Shown here: piece by piece, positions 16,915-25,133 of the stretch
Position numbering within the stretch: the stretch's first letter is position 1
How the letters are laid out: the number at the start of each line of letters is the position of its first letter
From: Gammaproteobacteria bacterium
GTDB taxonomy: Bacteria; Pseudomonadota; Gammaproteobacteria; Steroidobacterales; Steroidobacteraceae
Direction: 5' to 3'
Length of the DNA stretch: 63,473 bases
NCBI GenBank assembly: GCA_003137095.1
Contig: PLET01000021.1
Span: 1-63,473 of the forward strand
Notes under the pieces: generated by a model
Databases searched by the model: none
The model's input: the letters and a program-made list of their open reading frames with translations, nothing else
What the model was told of the DNA's origin: nothing
Made by a program: the position numbers and the translations under genes

Positions 16915-17960
16915 ATCATGTCGAGCAGAGCCTGGGCCGCCGGGCCGGAGGAGGCGGGATTTTGTCCGGTGATCAGCAGGCCGTCGGTGACCACGTGAGC
17001 CTGCCAGTCGTCCGCTTTGGAATACACTCCGCCCTCAGCCATCAACATTTCCTCCACCAGAAACGGAACGACGTCACTCAGGCCGACCGCCCGCTCCTCG
17101 GCGTTTGAAAAACCCGTCACCGCCCGGCCCCTCACGATCGGCTGTCCGGCGGCGGATTTTACGTGCCGCAGTACCCCGGGTGCGTGGCAGACCGCAGCGA
17201 GCGGCTTACCGGCGGCAAATGTCGCCTCGATCAGCGTGATCGAATCGGCATCCTCTGCCAGGTCCCAAAGAGGGCCATGCCCGCCTGGATAGAACACGGC
17301 ATTGAAGTCCCCCAGGGACACCTCGCGCAGCGGCAGCGTGTTGGCCAGTGCCGTCTGCGCCGCGCGATCGGCCTTGAAGCGGCGGGTGGCATCGCTCGCC
17401 GAGGCGGCATCGTCGCTCGCCGGGTCGAGAGGCGGGTGTCCACCCTTGGGAGATGCCAGGGTGACCTTGGCGCCCGCATCCGTGAACACGTAGTAAGGTG
17501 CCGCCAATTCCTCGAGCCAAAATCCCGTCCGGCGCCCGGTTTTACCCAGCTGATCGTGCGAGGTTAGAACGATCAATATCCTCGCCTCGGTCCGCCGGGC
17601 GCGGCTCAACCACTGCACGGCGCCATCGTACTGGCCGAAGGCAAAATACCGGATATCGGCGGCGACGAACGGCTTTGCGAGCGTCTCGGCAACGTGCACG
17701 ATCGAGCTGTCCGTCACCAAGGCGACACGTTGGATATGGCGTTGGTGGTCGCGGACGAATCGTACATGCGAGGCGAAACCGGCGAAGCTGTCCCAACCCG
17801 GAAACGACTGGGCGTCGATCAGGATCCCGGCAATACTGCCGTGCTTTGCGAGGTAGTCATCGGCAAATCGGGTGAGGCCGCTGAAGTCCTCCGCGGACAG
17901 GGCGCCCGAAGGCGTCATGCGCAGAATGCCCTGCGGTTCGATGATCGTGTATTCGAGCAT
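16911..17960 (-). CDS. SpoIIAA-like domain fused to DJ-1/PfpI (Hsp31-like) protein
   Basis: 349 residues in two parts. Residues 1-120 form a SpoIIAA-like (STAS-superfamily, DUF3478-type) domain: GSIAGILIDAQSFPGWDSF, HVRFVRDHQRHIQRVALVTD, and a Phe/Arg-rich end. Residues 126-349 form a type 1 glutamine-amidotransferase-like DJ-1/PfpI domain with Glu in TGFWLEELAAPYY, FYPGGHGPLWDL and the nucleophile-elbow Cys258 in AAVCHAPGVL. DJ-1/Hsp31 proteins act as glyoxalases, deglycases or chaperones. The fusion is uncommon. GGGAGG precedes the ATG at proper spacing. Confidence 0.88.
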   Translation of the reverse strand: MLEYTIIEPQGILRMTPSGALSAEDFSGLTRFADDYLAKHGSIAGILIDAQSFPGWDSFAGFASHVRFVRDHQRHIQRVALVTDSSIVHVAETLAKPFVAADIRYFAFGQYDGAVQWLSRARRTEARILIVLTSHDQLGKTGRRTGFWLEELAAPYYVFTDAGAKVTLASPKGGHPPLDPASDDAASASDATRRFKADRAAQTALANTLPLREVSLGDFNAVFYPGGHGPLWDLAEDADSITLIEATFAAGKPLAAVCHAPGVLRHVKSAAGQPIVRGRAVTGFSNAEERAVGLSDVVPFLVEEMLMAEGGVYSKADDWQAHVVTDGLLITGQNPASSGPAAQALLDMI

Positions 17961-18166
17961 ATGGCCTCCCCGGGACGCGGCCGGTGAATCGACGGCGAAA
18001 GCTTAGCGCGGCGCCGTCCGCGGCTCTGTTCGCTGGGCCACCTTGGGATCGGGCGCCCTGCCGCGGGGCGTGAGGTCTGCGGCTTAGGCGGCGCCCTGGC
18101 CGGCGAAAAAAGTGGAAATTGCCGGTATTCCTACAATATCCCCCGCCATGAAGCGTCATAACGGCT

Positions 18167-18742
18167 ATGGAACCGGTGCAAGCGTTGCCCATGACTGACC
18201 GCAATCGCGAGATCACCGCATTGGTGACGCGCGAGCGCTCGCGGCTGGCTACATTCATTCGGCGCCGGGTGAGCGATCCCCTGGATGCGGAGGACGTCCT
18301 GCAGGATGTGTTGCACGATTTTGTGCGCGCCTACCGGCTTCCTGAACCGATCGAGCAGGCTGGCGCCTGGCTCTTCCGGGTGGCGCGCAACCGCATCATC
18401 GACCGCTTTCGCCGGCGCAAAACGCGGCCGGCGGCCGATGTGATTGCCGATCCGGACGATGACGGCGAATACCGTCTCGATCTCCCGTTGCCGGCCCGCG
18501 AAGCCGGCCCGGATGCGCTCATGGCAAGATCCGCGGTCCTGGAGGCGCTGCAGAGCGCACTCGAGGAACTTCCGGCGGAACAGCGCGAGGTGTTCATCGC
18601 GCACGAGATCGACGGCAGCAGCTTCAGGGAAATCGCGCTGAGAACCGGCGTGGCCGTCAACACGTTGCTGGCACGCAAGCGCTATGCGATCCGACGGCTG
18701 CGTGCGCGCCTGCAACCTCTATATGACGAATTGGATATCTGA
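18167..18742 (+). CDS. ECF-type RNA polymerase sigma factor
   Basis: 191 residues. Region 2 contains DPLDAEDVLQDVLHDFVRAY and AGAWLFRVARNRIIDRFRRR (about residues 36-85). Region 4 holds LEELPAEQREVFIAHEIDG, then the helix-turn-helix SFREIALRTGVAVNTLLARK. There is no anti-sigma gene of the usual zinc type, but a small membrane protein follows after 14 bases. A TACAAT -10-like box lies at 18132-18137. An alternative in-frame ATG at 18191 would remove eight residues, and neither start has a strong ribosome-binding site. Confidence 0.92.
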   Translation: MEPVQALPMTDRNREITALVTRERSRLATFIRRRVSDPLDAEDVLQDVLHDFVRAYRLPEPIEQAGAWLFRVARNRIIDRFRRRKTRPAADVIADPDDDGEYRLDLPLPAREAGPDALMARSAVLEALQSALEELPAEQREVFIAHEIDGSSFREIALRTGVAVNTLLARKRYAIRRLRARLQPLYDELDI

Positions 18743-18756
18743 CGTAGGAGACGAGC

Positions 18757-19053
18757 ATGAAAGGCGGAATGAGATACCTGGGTTTTGGTCTTTTGGCGGT
18801 GGCGGCCATTGCCGGCCTCGGTGTGGTGGTCATGTTGCTGTGGAACGCCGTGGTGCCGGGCGTGATCACGGTCGCCCACCCCATTGATTATGCACAGGCG
18901 CTGGGCCTTCTGTTGTTGAGCCGGATCCTGTTCGGTGGCTTTCGCGGACGCCCCGGCTTTCGTCGCGCCGGCCGTTGGAGTCAATGGCAGGCGATGACGC
19001 CGGAAGAGCGCACCCGAATGCGCGAAAGCGCGGGCTCGAGAGGCTGCCGGTGA
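18757..19053 (+). CDS. Small membrane protein linked to the ECF sigma factor
   Basis: 98 residues with two TM helices (YLGFGLLAVAAIAGLGVVVM and AQALGLLLLSRILFGGF), a WNAVVPGV turn between them, and a basic cytoplasmic tail containing SQWQAMTPEERTRMRES. The pattern 'W..hxP...A.GLLxLSxILFGGF' then an Arg-rich tail recurs, as I remember, in small proteins encoded beside ECF sigma genes. It may tether or tune the sigma factor, but no known anti-sigma motif is visible. An AGGAG-type site precedes the ATG. Confidence 0.75.
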   Translation: MKGGMRYLGFGLLAVAAIAGLGVVVMLLWNAVVPGVITVAHPIDYAQALGLLLLSRILFGGFRGRPGFRRAGRWSQWQAMTPEERTRMRESAGSRGCR

Positions 19054-19105
19054 GGAAACCCGCCACCGGGCGGGAAACGGCGGGGTCAGCGACGCACTGC
19101 GCGCC

Positions 19106-21661
19106 TCATTCTTCGTCCGGCGGAAAGGCGACGGCGTCGGCCGGAATCATGATGGTGGGTGATTCGTCCTCCTTGAGCGGACGTACCTTCATGGTTTCGC
19201 CGGGATCGAGCGGACGTACCTTCATGGTTTCGCCGGGATCGAGCGGACGTACCTTCATGGTCTCCGCCGAATCGGGGGTACGCGCAGCCGGGGTGTCCGC
19301 CGCATTCTCGAGCGGCAGGATCATGACCGTCTCCGAGGTGTCGAGCGGACGGATCATCATGGTTTCCGCCGGATCCTTCGGCGGGTCGAAGGGCTGCTGG
19401 CTGCGCAGCCGCAGCAGAGCCGGTTCAACCTCGAGCGGCTCGCTGAAATAATAGCCCTGACCATATTCGCAGCCCATTTCCTGCAACACCTTCGCGGCCG
19501 CCTCGGTCTCGATGATTTCCGCGATCGCCGTGAGATTCAGGCTGCCGGCCATCTGCACCAGCGCGGCCATCATGCCGGTATTGGCCTGATCGGAACTCGT
19601 GCGATTCACGAACGGGCGGTCGATTTTCACGAAGTCGAACGGGAACAGCTGCAGATAGCTCAGGGAGGAATAGCCGGTTCCAAAATCATCGAGCATCAAC
19701 TGCAGGCCCAGGGCACGCAGCCGATCGAGCGTTTCGCGCGCCGCCCCGACATTGCTGATGAGGGCCGCTTCGGTGAGCTCGAATTTGAGCACCGACGGCG
19801 GCAGCTTGGTCTCGGCCAGCAACGTGGCGATGTAGTCGCTCAATCCCGGATCGCGCAGCGCCGAGGGGGACAGGTTGATGCTGATGAAAAATTTCTGGTC
19901 GGCCGGCAGGCGGCGCAGCCATTGCGCCGCGATCCTGACCACCCGCAGAATGATCCAGCGCGTGATCGGCACCATCAATCCGGCATCCTCGGCGATGCGC
20001 AGGAATTTATCCGGCGCGAGCAGGCCTTCCACGGGATGGCGCCAGCGCAGCAGCGCCTCGGCACCCGCCATCCGGTAGGTCTTGAGGTCGACGATTGGCT
20101 GAAACAGCAGCCGCAGCTCGTGCTTCTCCATCGCGATATGCAGGTCCGCCTCCAGGCTCACGAGATTCGCCGCCTGCCCGGCCATGTTGGGCGTGTAAGC
20201 GACGACCTTTGTGGTCTCGAGGCGCTTGGCGACCGACAAGGCGATGTCGGCCTCGCGCACCACGTCCTCCGCCCGCAGCTGGCCCGAATCCACGCAGGTG
20301 ACGCCGACCGCGGCCGCGATCACGAGCCGGTGCCGTCGCAGCTCGAATGGCGTGCGCAATTCCTCCTGCAGCAGGCCGGCCGTCTTCAGGGCGGCGTCGG
20401 TGTCGGCGTCGTCCAGGATCAGGAGCGCAAACTGGTCGCCGCCCCAGCGCGCGAGCACGCCCTTGAATGTCGAGGTGGATTTCTCGAAGCGGCGCGCGGC
20501 CTGGACCATCAGCTCATCGCCCGCGGTATGCCCCAGCATGTCATTGATGAGCTTGAAGCGCGCGATGTCGATGATGATGACCGCGATGCGCTGGCGCCGC
20601 TTGGTGCGCACATCGCGCAGCGCCCGATCCACCTGGTCCATGAAGTAGCGCCGGTTCGGTAGACCGGTGAAAGCATCGTGAAAGCGTGCGTGATCGAAGG
20701 TCTCCTGCAGATCCATGCGCTGCTGCATCTCCGATGCGAGCTGCTGATTGATCGAGTGCAGGCGCCGGCGTGCGGACGCCAGGGTCGCGCGCGAACGTTG
20801 CAGGGCGTGGATCAGGTCGTGGGTGCCGAACGCCAGCAGCCAGGCGAGAAAGGCCAGCAGGCCGATTTCCGAGGCGAGCAGACTGCGCGGATACCAGCCG
20901 GCTCTGGGACGGATCGCCACCTGCAGATAGCTTCCGGGAATGGCCGCCGCGGTCGCCAGACGGATCCGGCTGCCGACGGCATCGGTCAGGGGATCGGTGG
21001 CCGAACTGACGAAGATTCGCGAGCGGGCGCTGCGGGGTTCGACTTGCGAGAGTTCGAAGTCGTAGCCCGCGTCGATGAGCCGGGCGAGGTGGCTGGCTGC
21101 GATCAGCTCATCGAGGTCGCCGTAGGCCACGGACCAGCCGCGCGATAGCGGCGGCTGCCCGGGACTGCTCGCCGGCACGGGAACCCGTGCCGCGAGCAGC
21201 CATTGGCTGCCGAGGCGCATCGGACCGAGAATCGACGGACCCGGCACCGGGGGGGAAGACTCGGCCGACTGCCATTCGCTCGCGATACCGCTCGCCGTTT
21301 CAGCCTCTTCGCTGCGCGAACCCTGTACTTTGTCCTCGCCGGACATCCAAAAGGTGTTGGCCTGCGGCGGCACCGCCGCTGCGAGCGGTGCCGGCCCATG
21401 CTTGCCCGGCGGAATCTGCGCGGCCGCGGTCGTGGCCGCCGCCGCGGTCGCGCGCGCCTCGGCGAGATCGGCGAGCGCCTGCAGCGCGGGTTCGATCTTC
21501 GCGGCATAGCCGGCCGCGACGGTGGCCGCGGTCTCGCGGGCCAGCTGCGCATGGTGCTGTACGCTCAGGTAGATCAGACGCGATCCGCAAATCAGCACCA
21601 CCCCGAGCACCACGGCGGTGGGTAACCATCCGAGGTTGCGCAGGCGAAATGCCATCGTCAC
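19106..21661 (-). CDS. GGDEF/EAL c-di-GMP signalling protein with repeat tail
   Basis: 851 residues: TM1 (about 12-34), a periplasmic sensor region, TM2 (about 248-272), a GGDEF domain (about 320-485), an EAL domain (about 500-745), then a tail. The cyclase motif is GGDQF (about 406-410), with Gln in place of the catalytic Glu, so synthesis is doubtful. The phosphodiesterase motif is intact (EALLRW near 534, DDFGTGYSS near 656). The tail (about 765-851) carries six copies of T-x-x-[IV] within 11-residue repeats. GTG start in a GTGA overlap with the upstream barrel gene; an ATG two codons on is possible. Last gene of the seven-gene operon. Confidence 0.93.
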   Translation of the reverse strand: MTMAFRLRNLGWLPTAVVLGVVLICGSRLIYLSVQHHAQLARETAATVAAGYAAKIEPALQALADLAEARATAAAATTAAAQIPPGKHGPAPLAAAVPPQANTFWMSGEDKVQGSRSEEAETASGIASEWQSAESSPPVPGPSILGPMRLGSQWLLAARVPVPASSPGQPPLSRGWSVAYGDLDELIAASHLARLIDAGYDFELSQVEPRSARSRIFVSSATDPLTDAVGSRIRLATAAAIPGSYLQVAIRPRAGWYPRSLLASEIGLLAFLAWLLAFGTHDLIHALQRSRATLASARRRLHSINQQLASEMQQRMDLQETFDHARFHDAFTGLPNRRYFMDQVDRALRDVRTKRRQRIAVIIIDIARFKLINDMLGHTAGDELMVQAARRFEKSTSTFKGVLARWGGDQFALLILDDADTDAALKTAGLLQEELRTPFELRRHRLVIAAAVGVTCVDSGQLRAEDVVREADIALSVAKRLETTKVVAYTPNMAGQAANLVSLEADLHIAMEKHELRLLFQPIVDLKTYRMAGAEALLRWRHPVEGLLAPDKFLRIAEDAGLMVPITRWIILRVVRIAAQWLRRLPADQKFFISINLSPSALRDPGLSDYIATLLAETKLPPSVLKFELTEAALISNVGAARETLDRLRALGLQLMLDDFGTGYSSLSYLQLFPFDFVKIDRPFVNRTSSDQANTGMMAALVQMAGSLNLTAIAEIIETEAAAKVLQEMGCEYGQGYYFSEPLEVEPALLRLRSQQPFDPPKDPAETMMIRPLDTSETVMILPLENAADTPAARTPDSAETMKVRPLDPGETMKVRPLDPGETMKVRPLKEDESPTIMIPADAVAFPPDEE
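19175..19375 (-). repeat. 33-bp tandem repeats encoding the C-terminal 11-residue repeats
   Basis: Five 33-bp units: 19175-19207 and 19208-19240 are identical, 19241-19273 is close, and after a 36-base break 19310-19342 and 19343-19375 are more diverged. All begin GAGCGG on the plus strand. The unit is a multiple of three, so the protein frame is kept and each unit gives an ETMKVRPLDP-like peptide. The identical pair implies recent duplication or strong homogenisation. Confidence 0.9.
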
Positions 21662-22467
21662 GGAGCGGCACCCGTGTGACCCACATGAAACACATAGCTG
21701 AGCGTCAGCGTGAAGCGCTTGCTGCCCGACAGGTCCTGGTAATCGGCCACCAGCGTGAGGTTGCCGCGCGACTTTGCCAGCGGCAGGGACATCCCCACGT
21801 AGCCTTCGTTGAGCGTACGCGGCGGCAGCACGAAGCCGATTCCCAGGATGGCGGGGGAGGCCTGGCCGAACGACACGCCCGCCAGCAGGTTCACGAGGTT
21901 GTTGTATTCATCGACCCGCAGCGCCGTCAGACGGGTGCCCAGATTGCCGCTCACCGAATAGGAGTACGACGCCGAGGTGAGCAGATGGGGATTCCACTGA
22001 TAGGAGAGCCCCGCCTTGGGCAGATTGCCATGCGTGGACTCCACATCGATCTGGCGATCCTCGAGCTGCACCGACAGCCGGTGGGAAAAGGTGCCGATCA
22101 GCCCGACCGCTTCTATCGCATAATGAAAGGGATGCGGGCCGTCATCGCCCGCACCCTCGTGGACTTCACCATAAACGCTGTAGCGCCGGCCGTCGGGTCC
22201 GAAATTCGCCGAGCCGTTGACCGAACCGAAGGTCCAATGGGCGTCGGCCAGCACTTGATCCTCGATCGCGATGCCGGCGAGTTCATCCACAGTGAAGTTG
22301 TGCAGCCACGCGGCCGATGCGCCGCCACCGCCGTTGGTTCCGGTGAGCGTGCCGCCATCCGCACTCAGCGCGATCCGATCATCGGCGGTCGAGGCATCGG
22401 CGAGCGCCAGGCAGGGCGCCAGCAACGCGGCGATCAGCACGGCACCGGTGGATATCCGGCATTTCAT
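21658..22467 (-). CDS. Exported protein, probable small outer-membrane beta-barrel
   Basis: 269 residues with a Sec signal (AVLIAALLAPCLALADAS). The mature chain alternates polar and hydrophobic residues in short strands (HWTFGSVNGSANFG, SYQWNPHLLTSASYSYSV, GNLTLVADYQDLSG) and ends in KRFTLTLSYVFHVGHTGAAP. This is typical of a beta-barrel of about 10-14 strands, though the terminal aromatic is displaced by a short tail. The family is not recognised. ATG overlaps the stop of the PAS gene by one base (TGATG) and its own stop overlaps the GGDEF/EAL start. A pore or assembly role for the operon's product is plausible. Confidence 0.72.
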   Translation of the reverse strand: MKCRISTGAVLIAALLAPCLALADASTADDRIALSADGGTLTGTNGGGGASAAWLHNFTVDELAGIAIEDQVLADAHWTFGSVNGSANFGPDGRRYSVYGEVHEGAGDDGPHPFHYAIEAVGLIGTFSHRLSVQLEDRQIDVESTHGNLPKAGLSYQWNPHLLTSASYSYSVSGNLGTRLTALRVDEYNNLVNLLAGVSFGQASPAILGIGFVLPPRTLNEGYVGMSLPLAKSRGNLTLVADYQDLSGSKRFTLTLSYVFHVGHTGAAP

Positions 22468-23873
22468 CAAAGTTGCTCCAGCGTGGTCGTGACCGCGGTC
22501 GAAATCGTGGCGAAGGGGTCGGAGGCGCCGCCCTTGGCAACCGGCAGCAGGGACACCGTGAACAGGCGCTCCTCCTCGCCGGCCAGCGCAACGGCGGCGG
22601 TCGTCACCTGGTAGATCCGCGCGCCGATTTCGATGTGCATCTTGCGCCGTTCCGCCAATCCCGGTTCCCACCAGCGCACGCCGGGATTCGAGTCGGCCAG
22701 CAATCGCGCGGCGTCCGTTCCGACCTCGAGACCCGAGAACAGACCCGCCGAGCGCTTGTTGAATGCCAGAACGCGGCCGCCCGAATTCACCACCAGGGCG
22801 GCATATTCCGAGGTATCCAGGGCCGCCCTCAGGCAGAAGACCTCGGTGACATCGACAATGGTCAACAGCGCCAGGCGGCGCGCCCGATGAACCACGTGCA
22901 GCACCTTGAGCTGCGTGATGCGCAGCTGCTCGGCGATGCGCAGGACGGTCAGGGACGAGTCGCCGTCGGCGCCGACGATGAGCTCGTGCACGACGTCGGG
23001 ATAGGAGAACTGCAGCGCGTCGAACAGCAGGCGCCCCTCGAGCGCGATGTCATCGCCGCGCACATAGCTTACGGCCGCGTCGCTCGAGGCGACGATCCGC
23101 ACGGTGTCCGGGTCGATCAGCAGCGCCGGCAGGGGCAGCTGTTCGATCAGCCGCGCCCACAGCTCCTGCCCGCGCTCCGCTTCGTCGCGCGCCAGGATGC
23201 TGTGGGCATTGAGGCGCTCGAAGATCGTGCCGACGTATTCGGCCGCCACCGCGCAGGCGAACAGTCCGACGGTGAACACCTCCAGCAGGACGATCAGATA
23301 ATTCGACGGCGCGTAGAATCCCGAAAAAGACGGCTGCGGCACCGTGCCCTGGCCGCCGAGCAGCCCGGTGAGCCAGTTGTCCCGGCCGAGCAGCCCGCTC
23401 GCGTACCAGCGCAGCTCCGGCGCCTGGTCCAGGGCCACTACCCCGACCACCAGGACGCTGACGGCGGCGATCAGATAGGGGTGCCAGCGGGAGAGAAAAA
23501 TCCCGCCGACGACAGGCAGCGCAAACGTCATGAGAAACAGCGGATTTTGCAGCGCCCCCACGTGTTGCCAGATGAAGCCGACGAGCATGACGCCGACCAC
23601 GTTCAACGCCGTGATGGCCCGGTCATGCCAGCGGCCCTGCGCCCGCGCGGGGGTCGCGAGACTGGTGAAGGCGATGTGGATTCCACCGAGTGCCAGCAGA
23701 CCCCAGCTCGCCGTGCCGACATCGACCTCGAAGCCGCTCGCCAGCCAAGGAACGCCGGTGGCGACCAGGATGGTGACGATGGTCAGCAGCCAGACGTCAT
23801 CGAGCAGATGAACGCGCGGATTTTCCCAGACCGGGCGCCGTATCAGTCGGGTGCTGTCGAGGTCTGGTCTCAC
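22467..23873 (-). CDS. Multi-TM membrane sensor with C-terminal PAS-like domains
   Basis: 468 residues from a GTG preceded by GGTGG. The first half has six or seven TM helices (WLLTIVTILVATGVPWL, AITALNVVGVMLVGFIW, YLIAAVSVLVVGVVAL and others). The second half has two PAS-like regions: about 225-335 (LIEQLPLPALLIDPDTVRIV) and about 345-450 (YAALVVNSGGRVLAFNKRSA). No kinase, GGDEF or other output domain is attached. It probably senses a membrane or redox signal for the linked GGDEF/EAL protein two genes downstream. It starts 10 bases after the beta-helix gene. Confidence 0.78.
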   Translation of the reverse strand: MRPDLDSTRLIRRPVWENPRVHLLDDVWLLTIVTILVATGVPWLASGFEVDVGTASWGLLALGGIHIAFTSLATPARAQGRWHDRAITALNVVGVMLVGFIWQHVGALQNPLFLMTFALPVVGGIFLSRWHPYLIAAVSVLVVGVVALDQAPELRWYASGLLGRDNWLTGLLGGQGTVPQPSFSGFYAPSNYLIVLLEVFTVGLFACAVAAEYVGTIFERLNAHSILARDEAERGQELWARLIEQLPLPALLIDPDTVRIVASSDAAVSYVRGDDIALEGRLLFDALQFSYPDVVHELIVGADGDSSLTVLRIAEQLRITQLKVLHVVHRARRLALLTIVDVTEVFCLRAALDTSEYAALVVNSGGRVLAFNKRSAGLFSGLEVGTDAARLLADSNPGVRWWEPGLAERRKMHIEIGARIYQVTTAAVALAGEEERLFTVSLLPVAKGGASDPFATISTAVTTTLEQL

Positions 23874-23883
23874 AAAGCCACCG

Positions 23884-25131
23884 CTACTGTGGTTTGGGCT
23901 GCGCCGCGACGGTCGGGTTGCTGCCGGCGCCCGGGCCGCTGCCAAAGCTGTTGTTGTCCAGAAACGGCTGCGATTGCACCTGTTTTCCGTTCTTCGGTTG
24001 GAAGTCCTCGACGTGCAGGGCGAAAGCATGGGCGCGCAGCACCTGATTGCGCCGCAGAATCGGCGAGTCGCCGATCACATCGATGCCGTTGAACTTGGGC
24101 TCGATGATGGTGTTGTCGACCGCGGTGCTGACGCCATGGGCATCGCCGAGTACGAAAGCCAGCCCGTAGCCGCAGTTGTGCAGCCGGTTACCCTGCACCA
24201 GCGTGTTGGATGAGCCGCGCACCATCACCCCGTAGGCGGTCAGCCCCTCCATCTCATTGTCATCGATGATAGCCCCGCGGGCGGTCTCGGCGACCACCCC
24301 CATCGATGCACCGCCATTGAAGCGGTTTCCCTTGATCACGCCGCCAGCTCCGACCAGATGCACGCCCGCCTCATGGATGTTGATGAAGTCGTTGCGCTGC
24401 ACGAGCACCGGAATGTTGCCGGCAACGATCCCGGTGGCATCCTCCGTGAACTTGTTGTCATGGATGCCGATGACCTCGTCCTGGGTGTTCGGGGCGCTGC
24501 GCACGGCCCACAATCCGGCGTCCTTGTCCTCCTTGAACTCATTGTTGGCGACCGCCGAATTGTGGCCCGAAGCGCCAAATCGGACGCCGAGCCGGTCCTT
24601 TATGAAATGGTTGTGCTCGAGCAGCGTGTCGCTGGCGTTCTCCGCCACTTCCACGCCCACGTCGCACGACTCGATGGTCGATCCGGACAGTCTGAAGCGC
24701 ACCGCGCGCACCAATACCGCGGCCGCCGGACAGTTCTTGATCGTGATGCCTTCGATCGAGGTGTTCGGACCGGAAATATCGAGCACCGGTCCGGCGTTGA
24801 GCGCGTGCGCGTCGATCAGCACTCCGGCGCTCTGCCCCACCACGCTGACGCCGAGTCCGTTGACCAGCGCCGGCAATGCGGTCTCCAGATTGATGGCGGA
24901 CACCTCGATCGAGATGCGCGTCGGGCCGGTGGCGGCGGCCGCAATGAACAAGGCCTCGCGCAGCGTGCCCGGCCCGCGATCGCCGGCGTTGGTGACGTGC
25001 ACCAGGGCGGCCTTCTCGGTGCTTTGCTGCGGCATCGCTGCCCGGGTTCCATACCAATGGCCGACTCCGACCACGACGCCCAGTAAAACGAAAACCCCGA
25101 TGCCAACCATGGAGCGACGACTGATGGCCAT
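23884..25131 (-). CDS. Membrane-anchored or exported right-handed parallel beta-helix protein
   Basis: 415 residues. One N-terminal hydrophobic helix (MVGIGVFVLLGVVVGVGHWY) anchors or exports it. The mature chain shows NosD/pectate-lyase-like beta-helix rungs of about 22 residues: SIEGITIKNCPAAAVLVRAV, LLEHNHFIKDRLGVRFGASG, PVLVQRNDFINIHEAGVHLV, TLVQGNRLHNCGYGLAFVLG. Such folds bind or modify polysaccharides; AlgG-type epimerases are an example. No catalytic set is identifiable. Two bases separate its ATG from the stop of the methyltransferase gene. It probably acts on the glycan made by the operon. Confidence 0.85.
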   Translation of the reverse strand: MAISRRSMVGIGVFVLLGVVVGVGHWYGTRAAMPQQSTEKAALVHVTNAGDRGPGTLREALFIAAAATGPTRISIEVSAINLETALPALVNGLGVSVVGQSAGVLIDAHALNAGPVLDISGPNTSIEGITIKNCPAAAVLVRAVRFRLSGSTIESCDVGVEVAENASDTLLEHNHFIKDRLGVRFGASGHNSAVANNEFKEDKDAGLWAVRSAPNTQDEVIGIHDNKFTEDATGIVAGNIPVLVQRNDFINIHEAGVHLVGAGGVIKGNRFNGGASMGVVAETARGAIIDDNEMEGLTAYGVMVRGSSNTLVQGNRLHNCGYGLAFVLGDAHGVSTAVDNTIIEPKFNGIDVIGDSPILRRNQVLRAHAFALHVEDFQPKNGKQVQSQPFLDNNSFGSGPGAGSNPTVAAQPKPQ

Positions 25132-25133
25132 GA

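Noticed and set aside
19175..19375. 33-bp repeats resembling a small CRISPR array
   Set aside because: Units are directly adjacent without unique spacers, keep a coding frame, and encode a protein repeat tail.
22473..24092. 539-codon plus-strand open frame across the PAS gene
   Set aside because: No family match or hydrophobic pattern; it mirrors the codon bias of the minus-strand gene.
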